Part shown: positions 58,901-64,000 of the stretch, piece by piece
Numbering within the stretch: the stretch's first letter is position 1
How the letters are laid out: each line of letters starts with the position of its first letter
Assembly (NCBI RefSeq): GCF_007786475.1
Contig: NZ_VNJJ01000016.1
Location: forward strand, 35,720 to 99,719
DNA length: 64,000 nucleotides
Direction: 5' to 3'
Source: Cohnella terricola
GTDB lineage: Bacteria; Bacillota; Bacilli; Paenibacillales; Paenibacillaceae
Position numbers and translations under genes: made by a program
Notes under the pieces: model-generated
Databases searched by the model: none
What the model saw: only the letters and a program-made list of their open reading frames with translations
Told to the model about the DNA's origin: nothing

Positions 58901-61900
58901 TGGCTGACTTTAGCCGAGACCGATTCGACCGGCGACCAGATCGGCGCCGAATAAATTCTGTCGCCGTCCTTTTGCGTGATCCGAACGACGAACCATTGCT
59001 GTCCGCCGATGACCGTGAACGTCGGATTCCAATTCGCCGACGTGATCGAAGTCTTATCCCCTGAAGGGATATAAGTGCTGACGACTCTACCGCCGTTGGT
59101 GACAAGCTCGGCTTTGGCGATATTATCGTTGGTCGTCGTCTTCATAAAGCTGTACTTCGGATCCGACTTCTCTTCCCACACGCTGTCGCTAAACTGGACA
59201 TTGAAATTCAGCGTTTTCGTATCCGTTACCGATCCCATATACCAGCCGCTGGCCGAGACGTCCAACTTGGCATTTGGGTCTTCCGTGAAATACACGTGCC
59301 TTTTACGCATGGCCTCGAACAAAGAATCCTGGCTGAGATCGTTCGCGACGATAACGGTCCGTTGTTTCGTTTGGCCCCACGTCGCGTCGTGGTTATCCTC
59401 GCCGTACGTCGGAGCGACGTGCCAACCGAGATCGAGCGCGCTGAAAAGTTTGTTCTCCGCGTTGGCGTAAGAATATTTGCCCGAACCGTTGCCGACCTCC
59501 AGCATCGTAAAGAGCTTATCGACTTTTTTGTCGTACGGGATAAAGTTGTCGAACGCATTAGCCGACATCGCCGGGTGATTGAACTGAGCTACGATATTGT
59601 CGTAGGTGAGCACCCAAGCGTAATAAGTTTGCAGCTTCTGGTATTGGCCGCCTTCCTGTACGCGATCGATAAAGTTGGACGTTCCGAAAACGTTCGAGTG
59701 GCCCCAAGTCGTGGAAGTCATCTCGAAAGCCGGGAAAACGACGAATTTACCGTTTTTCGTATACTGCTTGGCCAAGTTTTTCGTAAGTTGCCAGTCGGCT
59801 CCGCCGCTGCGTTCTTTCATCCCGTTATGATCGACGGTATCCGTTCCCCGGACGCCGGAATCGATATCGTGAGAATGATCCGAGAACGCGAACCAATCGT
59901 AATCATGCTTCTGCGCCGCCTTTAGCGCATCTTCAGGCGCACCGTCGGCATCATGAGAGATGTTCGTATGGTTATGCGTCGTGCCGTAGTAATGGTTCCC
60001 TCCCGAAAATCTCGGAAGTACCGTAAAGCTCCAACTTCCCGTCGATACGTTGCCCAGCTTGTCTTTGGCCGTAACCGTAACGACGTGTTTTCCTTCGTCC
60101 AGATCGTCGGAAGGCGTAAGCGCCAAGCGGATTTCGCTTGCCGATATTTCGGCCTTCGACGTAAAGTCGACGGTGCCGACCTTAATGTTCACGGACGTTA
60201 CATCGACACCGTTCGGATCGTCCATCGATACCGATATGACCGGGTGTTTCGATTCGATCTCTTCTCCGTCGAACGGAGTCATGTTCCCGTATTCCGGACC
60301 GTCATGATCCTCGACGACGGGAATGGCGATCGGATGGGCCGCATCTCCTTCAGACGCGGTGTCGGTTCCGCTAACGGACTCGATATAGTAATAAATATTT
60401 TTATGAGTGCCGACCGTCGTTTTCGGAATTTGCGCGTTGTAATTCAATTGATCCGCGCTAAGCATCGGAATCGCAGCATAGGCTGAGCCGCCGTCGAAAT
60501 TGTAATAAAGCGCAACGCTATCCGCGTTCTTGGCCGTCGCCTTGAACGATACGTCGACGTCCACATACGCTTTGGCGAGACGAGTATGCTTTAGCTGCAA
60601 ATCTCCTTTAATATCCGAAACGCCTCTCGGCATTAAATAATATCCGCTCGTATAAGGAGACGCGGACTTCGATTGAGCGACAATCCCCGTAAACAGATAC
60701 GTTTCGTTTAGCGAGATCGCTCCGCCTGCGACGTCGATTCCGGAGGATGACAGCACTCGAACGATAGTCGGTTCCGACCCATCCGTTACGGTGATGTTAT
60801 AGTCCGGTCCTGTCGACGGGATATTCGTCACTTTGGCTTTGAAGCTGACCAATTTCCCTTCCAAAGGTTCCGCAGAAGCATAGTCTCCTAAGGAGCCCGG
60901 CGAGACGCTAGCGGCAACCGGAACCGTATCCGCACCCGAATCCGTCATCGAAGTCGGAACAAACTGTAAGGTGCCCGCCGTAAAGGCGATCGTACCGGTC
61001 ACTTTCACTTTGTTGCCCGGCGCCACGGCAACCGTTGGTGCCAGTCCGCCGATGACGGAGATTCCGCCGGTGGCATCTTGGATATAGAAACTCGTATTTT
61101 CGTTGCCTAACGTTTTGTTATTTGTCGTCACGATGCCTTCGATCGTCGTCTTATAGCCGACATGAAGAGGGAAACCGTTGGCGTCGTTTTTACGCAGCTG
61201 GCCGATCGGAGTAATCGCGTTGGCATTAGGCGACTCATCCACTCGAGCATACGCGCTTTCTTTGACTACCGGCTGGGATGAATCCGTGAACGTCACATAG
61301 ACATTCGCGCTGCCAGAAGCATCCGCGAAATCCAACGCGAACGATCCGTCCGCAAGCGCGGTGGCTTGTTCGGCCAGAGAGATAACCCCACCCGATTCCA
61401 AGTATGCCTTAACGGTCGAAGAACCTGGCACAGAACCGGCTTGGCCCGTCGCTGCCCCGCGGCCGCTAGCATGGCCGAATGTGATTTTTGATGCATCCGG
61501 CGAGAGCATGGATTTCGTACTTCTGATCGCGACCTCTTCCGGATTGTTCGAATTGCTCGGCGCATTCATCATGAAATCGTTAGCAGGATTTTTGGAGAAG
61601 AAACCCGCACCTAATCCGAACGATGCTTTAGCATTGGAGCCGACGGCCGTTTTTCGCAGCATCGTTCCGCCGCCGATTGTCTCCGAGTAGAACGGAGAAC
61701 CCCAACGGTCCGTCTTCAGCGCGAAATTTTTATTGCTTCCGTTGCCGAAAACGACGATATCGATCGCGTTCGGATCGTCTTGACCGGTCAGTCCCGTCGT
61801 AGACGAAGCCAGAGCCAAGATTCCGCCCGTAGATCCGCTCGGATTAATCGTTGTTGTCACGTCCGGCTTGATCGGAAGATCCAGCCCGACCGCACCCGAT

Positions 61901-63312
61901 GAGCCTTGAATCAAATAATAGCCATGGGCTTTAATCGTTCCATCCAGCTTAGTACCGGAGCCGAAACTCGTAGCGGTCGAGGAAGCGTATATAATGGCCC
62001 ATTGATTATTGAATGAGATATCATGATCCGTCGTATTGTACAATTCGAAAAACTTGCTTTTATAGAAGGCCCCGCTGTTTCCGCCGTTGACGTAAATTTG
62101 ATTGATTACGACGTCGCCCGGCTTGAATTTTCCGTTCTGAACCGCCATTACGACCATCGTTTTGTCGCTGACGAGCTTCCCGTCTTCTTTAGCCTCGATA
62201 TATACGGCCGTTTTATTGCCGGGGTTAGCGACATTCAGTTGAAACGAGCCGTTCGTTTCGGCGGTTGTCGTTCCCGCTACGCTGTTATCGTCGAAATACA
62301 CGGTCACTTCCGCGCGGCCCGCGACAGCTCCGGACGCACCCGCTACCTCAACCGAATTCGCGAACGTTATTTTATTTGCTACAGGCGCTCCGGATTTCGG
62401 AATCGACACGGTTACCCGTTCGCTTTCCTGCTTGCTTCCTTCCGTGGAAGACACCCATAAGGACGTGTTCCGAGCGGGATTGCCCACGGTTACTTGAAAG
62501 GAACCGTCCGCTTCGGCTTTCGTCGAACTTGCTAATGAATTATCTTGGTAGTAGACATTAACGGTAGCGCCGCCATAGACGGCTCCAGTAACGCCGACTA
62601 CCGATTGATAATCGTCCAGAAAACGAATTTTACTCGTTTCCGGCTTCTTCGATTGGTCGGACGGAGGCAACGTGCTTCCGCCAAGCGGAGAGCCCGTGAC
62701 TTCGATATCGGCGATCCGGCTCGCCCCTGTTGTTGCCACGCCGGTGTCGAGCATCAACCATCGCACATAAACCATCTGACGATCGTTAGTCTCATCGGGT
62801 AATTGCGCGTCAGCCAATTTCCCTCCGGAAGTCCAGCTCGCGCTGCCCACCGTAATTGCGCCGTTCGTCACGTCGGTCCAGCTCGCCTCATCCAAGCTAT
62901 ATTGAAGCTTAAAGCTTTTCGGACCTGTTGATGAACTGTATTGTTTAGACGAAATCTGAATGTCCTCATATCCCGTTGTAACGAAAGAAATCTCCCAGTA
63001 TGCGTTATCGGCCCACGTATTAGAGTTAACTACGTTTACTCCGCTTGGTCCCGCATTAAACCCAGTTATCTTGGCGCCCGATACCGTAACTTTTCGCCCA
63101 GCGTTCATTCCGCTCGGTCCGGCATCGCTTGTTGGTACGACCAGATCCGCGCCCGTACCCGTACCAGCACCATCCCACTTTGCAATGGTCTCTCGCGCGC
63201 CAGCAGCCGCCGTTTTGGCATTCCAACCATTCGGGAAGAAAATTCCCGCGACGACCGCCATCGCCAGCAGCAGAGCGATCCCCTTTTTACTCCGCATCAT
63301 CCAACGAATCAT
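55987..63312 (-). CDS. Giant SLH-anchored surface protein with PHP-type phosphoesterase domain
   Basis: 2441 residues, secreted. Signal peptide about 1-38. Parts in order: a beta-sandwich (about 40-210); two Ig-like repeats (about 227-400, GAVYGGATVNVYYQDNS and GAVAGRAEVTVYFDDNS); a lamin-tail-like domain (about 401-560, FFELYNTTDHDI); a third Ig-like repeat (about 612-700); an OB-fold (about 725-860, FYIQDATGGI); Ig-like modules; a PHP domain (about 1105-1420) with YGTTHNHTNISHDADG and FSDHSHD; a ThuA-like region (about 1600-1850); two more OB-folds (about 1855-2040); a Gly/Asn linker; and three SLH domains (about 2263-2441). It is probably held on the cell wall and may cleave phosphoesters such as nucleic acids. 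ATG follows GGAGGTG at 12 nt. Confidence 0.9.
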   Translation of the reverse strand: MIRWMMRSKKGIALLLAMAVVAGIFFPNGWNAKTAAAGARETIAKWDGAGTGTGADLVVPTSDAGPSGMNAGRKVTVSGAKITGFNAGPSGVNVVNSNTWADNAYWEISFVTTGYEDIQISSKQYSSSTGPKSFKLQYSLDEASWTDVTNGAITVGSASWTSGGKLADAQLPDETNDRQMVYVRWLMLDTGVATTGASRIADIEVTGSPLGGSTLPPSDQSKKPETSKIRFLDDYQSVVGVTGAVYGGATVNVYYQDNSLASSTKAEADGSFQVTVGNPARNTSLWVSSTEGSKQESERVTVSIPKSGAPVANKITFANSVEVAGASGAVAGRAEVTVYFDDNSVAGTTTAETNGSFQLNVANPGNKTAVYIEAKEDGKLVSDKTMVVMAVQNGKFKPGDVVINQIYVNGGNSGAFYKSKFFELYNTTDHDISFNNQWAIIYASSTATSFGSGTKLDGTIKAHGYYLIQGSSGAVGLDLPIKPDVTTTINPSGSTGGILALASSTTGLTGQDDPNAIDIVVFGNGSNKNFALKTDRWGSPFYSETIGGGTMLRKTAVGSNAKASFGLGAGFFSKNPANDFMMNAPSNSNNPEEVAIRSTKSMLSPDASKITFGHASGRGAATGQAGSVPGSSTVKAYLESGGVISLAEQATALADGSFALDFADASGSANVYVTFTDSSQPVVKESAYARVDESPNANAITPIGQLRKNDANGFPLHVGYKTTIEGIVTTNNKTLGNENTSFYIQDATGGISVIGGLAPTVAVAPGNKVKVTGTIAFTAGTLQFVPTSMTDSGADTVPVAASVSPGSLGDYASAEPLEGKLVSFKAKVTNIPSTGPDYNITVTDGSEPTIVRVLSSSGIDVAGGAISLNETYLFTGIVAQSKSASPYTSGYYLMPRGVSDIKGDLQLKHTRLAKAYVDVDVSFKATAKNADSVALYYNFDGGSAYAAIPMLSADQLNYNAQIPKTTVGTHKNIYYYIESVSGTDTASEGDAAHPIAIPVVEDHDGPEYGNMTPFDGEEIESKHPVISVSMDDPNGVDVTSVNIKVGTVDFTSKAEISASEIRLALTPSDDLDEGKHVVTVTAKDKLGNVSTGSWSFTVLPRFSGGNHYYGTTHNHTNISHDADGAPEDALKAAQKHDYDWFAFSDHSHDIDSGVRGTDTVDHNGMKERSGGADWQLTKNLAKQYTKNGKFVVFPAFEMTSTTWGHSNVFGTSNFIDRVQEGGQYQKLQTYYAWVLTYDNIVAQFNHPAMSANAFDNFIPYDKKVDKLFTMLEVGNGSGKYSYANAENKLFSALDLGWHVAPTYGEDNHDATWGQTKQRTVIVANDLSQDSLFEAMRKRHVYFTEDPNAKLDVSASGWYMGSVTDTKTLNFNVQFSDSVWEEKSDPKYSFMKTTTNDNIAKAELVTNGGRVVSTYIPSGDKTSITSANWNPTFTVIGGQQWFVVRITQKDGDRIYSAPIWSPVESVSAKVSHVTAADGAFVGGVAATVQAGISNLGAVDLKDITATFYYDQEDSGHLIGEATVASLKVAESLTTSVVWSNPVPGNHKIVVVLSSTAVDLGINKYEQTFQIKAPLDKTILIDASKGNENTSKDNGTYKENFKLFTVMMRQQGYTVAENVSAITDNVLAKVSILYMSHPASAYSASEIAAINRFVEGGGSLLLTEKSNFGGSNQNLNPVLSGIGSSILMNDDGVFDETKDGNFWSTPLTSNFSVRAHPTPVVNGLTDFVPTIEYYSGSSLARNDGSGNKTVLTDSDSVTLLVRGNESTFQDSTSIKAGTASYNVYTSKKPNGPALTDVTGGSSIPMIASETIGTNGGRIVVSGMNVFNDKQMDQTFNPKGNDPFALNVINWLAHLEPKVIKIGEARKLPEGTSVVVQGTVTTAVNVFFDAAYVQDETGGIMAFNEIPEGSLKEGDIIRVYGHIKTFENNKEVEFDKFDNSIVKLGSGTPLEPKKVSTAESVSDAYQGQLVKVAGKVTSIPDGNSFIVNDGSGNVLVSADGYIVNQSGKLPDARVGDTLEAVGLSGKFSEGDRIRVRDTKELKILAKAGDGDPSDGNNGGGNNGGGDNGGGQSEEKPGTVTVTPDLIKEGANGKKIIEVSSKTEQIRLPADIAELLSKNAFEVKSDHIVLEIRPEVIKQLIVKVTAEEWKSGSIVIAISPVSASLAKELIAKGENSAHATIKASGDIYELDITVTTANGKSYRLTQLDKPITIRLKVGANTNPNLASIFYISDSGTLEYIGGKYSNGEMTAQISHLSKYAVLEVTKAYRDVPNKYWAYEVIQELAAKQIINGTSATTFEPNRSITRAEFTALLVNALKLDKTSSHVFSDVAADKWYASPISIAYEAGIVTGKSAKNFDPSGLIKREEMVTMLMKAYETMKGQKLGTYSGTPFKDMGSVSPWAANWVRAAAELGLVHGRTATTFVPGGITTRAEAAQVIYNLIRNE

Positions 63313-63422
63313 TTTTACACAAGCACCTCCGAGTTAATTCATGCTGTAATTTGGATCGACAACAATACCCGCTCGTGTCCTATCGAACCAAATTCCTCCC
63401 CCCGAACTCAGTTGTGAACATT

Positions 63423-63551
63423 TGTAAATTCACAACATAACTGAATGTAAATTTCATTAATCAATATAACGGATGGCATTTTTCGTGTAAACTTCCCCTC
63501 CAGTTATTCCCTTGGGTTCCTAGGTTAATTTTGTAATAAAAATTTACATTC
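63423..63551. promoter_or_regulatory. AT-rich leader with repeated TGTAAATT motifs
   Basis: Upstream of the giant gene, TGTAAATT occurs at about 63423 and 63447. The 12-bp GAATGTAAATTT (63443-63454) recurs inverted as AAATTTACATTC at 63540-63551. The 63313-63700 stretch is otherwise gene-free, AT-rich DNA and presumably contains the promoter. No regulator can be named. Confidence 0.4.
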
Positions 63552-63705
63552 ATTTAACACAATTTAAGTTTTTTTACGTTTAAATTACAAAAATATAATA
63601 CCGAACAAATAAACTCATAATTTTTTGATACTCTTCAAAGAAATTATGTAATCATTGGAATATGCATTCTGATCAAATTTTATATCTTCTTTACATATAA
63701 GAAAA

Positions 63706-63731
63706 ACCGTCAGGGGATTCGCCCTGACGGT
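63706..63731 (+). terminator. Terminator-like hairpin, twin of the one at 3661
   Basis: Stem ACCGTCAGGG / CCCTGACGGT with a 6-nt loop, flanked by AAGAAAAACC and CCTTTCGAGT as at 3655-3700. No plus-strand gene precedes it here, so it seems to travel with the adjoining repeat. Confidence 0.65.
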
Positions 63732-63756
63732 CCTTTCGAGTGGGATGCGCTCCCTA

Positions 63757-63877
63757 TAGCGATGTTTTTCATCGTACTTGCACTCCACCAGCTCCCCACA
63801 AGGCAGAAGTAGGATGTTTTTCACCACTAATCAACCATTAGGCGAACAAAAAGTAGCTGCTCACTCCTCTTAGCGAT
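63757..63877. repeat. Dispersed palindromic repeat (copy C), second unit interrupted
   Basis: One full unit (63757-63830) with TAGCGATGTTTTTCATCGTA at its left end, then a linker and the first bases (TAGCGAT) of a second unit exactly 114 bp later. The second unit stops there, where the IS3-like sequence begins. Confidence 0.8.
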
Positions 63878-64000
63878 TGACCTTGCCCCGAATAGATGGA
63901 CACAGAGAAACCCTCTATAATAAAAGACGGAGGGATTTTCAATGGGGCAACGGAAGAAGTTTGACAAAGCATTTAAGGAGCAAGTCGTATTACGCATTCT
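63878..64000 (+). mobile_element. Left end of an IS3-family-like insertion sequence (truncated by window)
   Basis: From TGACCTTGCCCCGAATAGAT the sequence departs from the repeat. It contains GATGGACACA, common near the ends of IS3-group elements, a TATAAT at 63916 and then a transposase start. The right end lies outside the window, so the class is judged on the transposase N-terminus. Confidence 0.65.
63942..64000 (+). CDS. Transposase OrfA N-terminus, IS3-like (partial)
   Basis: ATG at 63942 follows GGAGGG. The 19 visible residues read MGQRKKFDKAFKEQVVLRI, the usual start of the helix-turn-helix OrfA that binds the ends of IS3-type elements. The rest is beyond the window. Confidence 0.75.
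   Translation, partial: MGQRKKFDKAFKEQVVLRI

Overview
The window looks like a chromosome segment from an endospore-forming Firmicute of the Paenibacillaceae (Paenibacillus or Cohnella type). The grounds are strong AGGAGG-type ribosome sites, frequent GTG/TTG starts, sporulation-linked genes (spoVR, prkA, an AbrB regulator with Spo0A-like boxes), an SLH-domain surface protein, LplABC-type sugar importers with AraC/YesS regulators, and several families of palindromic intergenic repeats. Genus is inference. No rRNA or tRNA gene and no CRISPR array was seen.

Layout. 1-3.5 kb: end of an inositol catabolic cluster (iolE partial, iolD) with LacI-type palindromes, and a divergent unknown gene. 3.6-3.9 kb: terminator-plus-palindromic-repeat block. 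4.0-20.0 kb: a glycan-utilisation locus on the minus strand, with GH2 beta-galactosidase, GH110 alpha-1,3-galactosidase, GH95 alpha-fucosidase, a DUF5054/GH38-like protein, a membrane AraC regulator, two permeases and a lipoprotein binding protein. A second AraC regulator is divergent. The enzymes lack signal peptides, so import followed by cytoplasmic trimming of fucosylated or alpha-galactosylated oligosaccharides is inferred. 21.0-21.4 kb: a tandem array of eight 51-bp units. 21.6-32.2 kb: mostly housekeeping genes (uracil/xanthine permease, twin P-loop ATPase, lipoprotein, DEDDh exonuclease, helD-recQ, thioredoxin-like/MauE pair). 32.2-39.6 kb: repeats, spoVR, chemoreceptor, SDR stress oxidoreductase, MATE transporter, methyltransferase.

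39.8-41.5 kb holds the most unusual system: an AT-rich four-gene agr-like peptide-signalling operon. It has an AgrC-like membrane domain with no kinase, AgrB, a 42-residue AgrD missed by long-ORF searches, and a LytTR DNA-binding domain with no receiver. This suggests quorum sensing without a phosphorelay. 41.7-51.7 kb: prkA, a DUF2161 nuclease-like gene with a Rieske protein, a PLP-fold protein that appears to lack the catalytic lysine, a 49-residue membrane microprotein, abrB, trmL, serC, glnA (GSI-beta type, GlnR boxes) and aroF. 51.8-55.9 kb: a four-gene membrane operon (HupE/UreJ, permease, TIGR03943, membrane protein) possibly tied to metal homeostasis. 56.0-63.3 kb: one 2441-residue SLH-anchored PHP-domain protein. 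63.7-64.0 kb: the terminator/repeat block again, interrupted by the left end of an IS3-like element that runs off the window.

All family assignments come from motif recognition in translated sequence; no database search was run.
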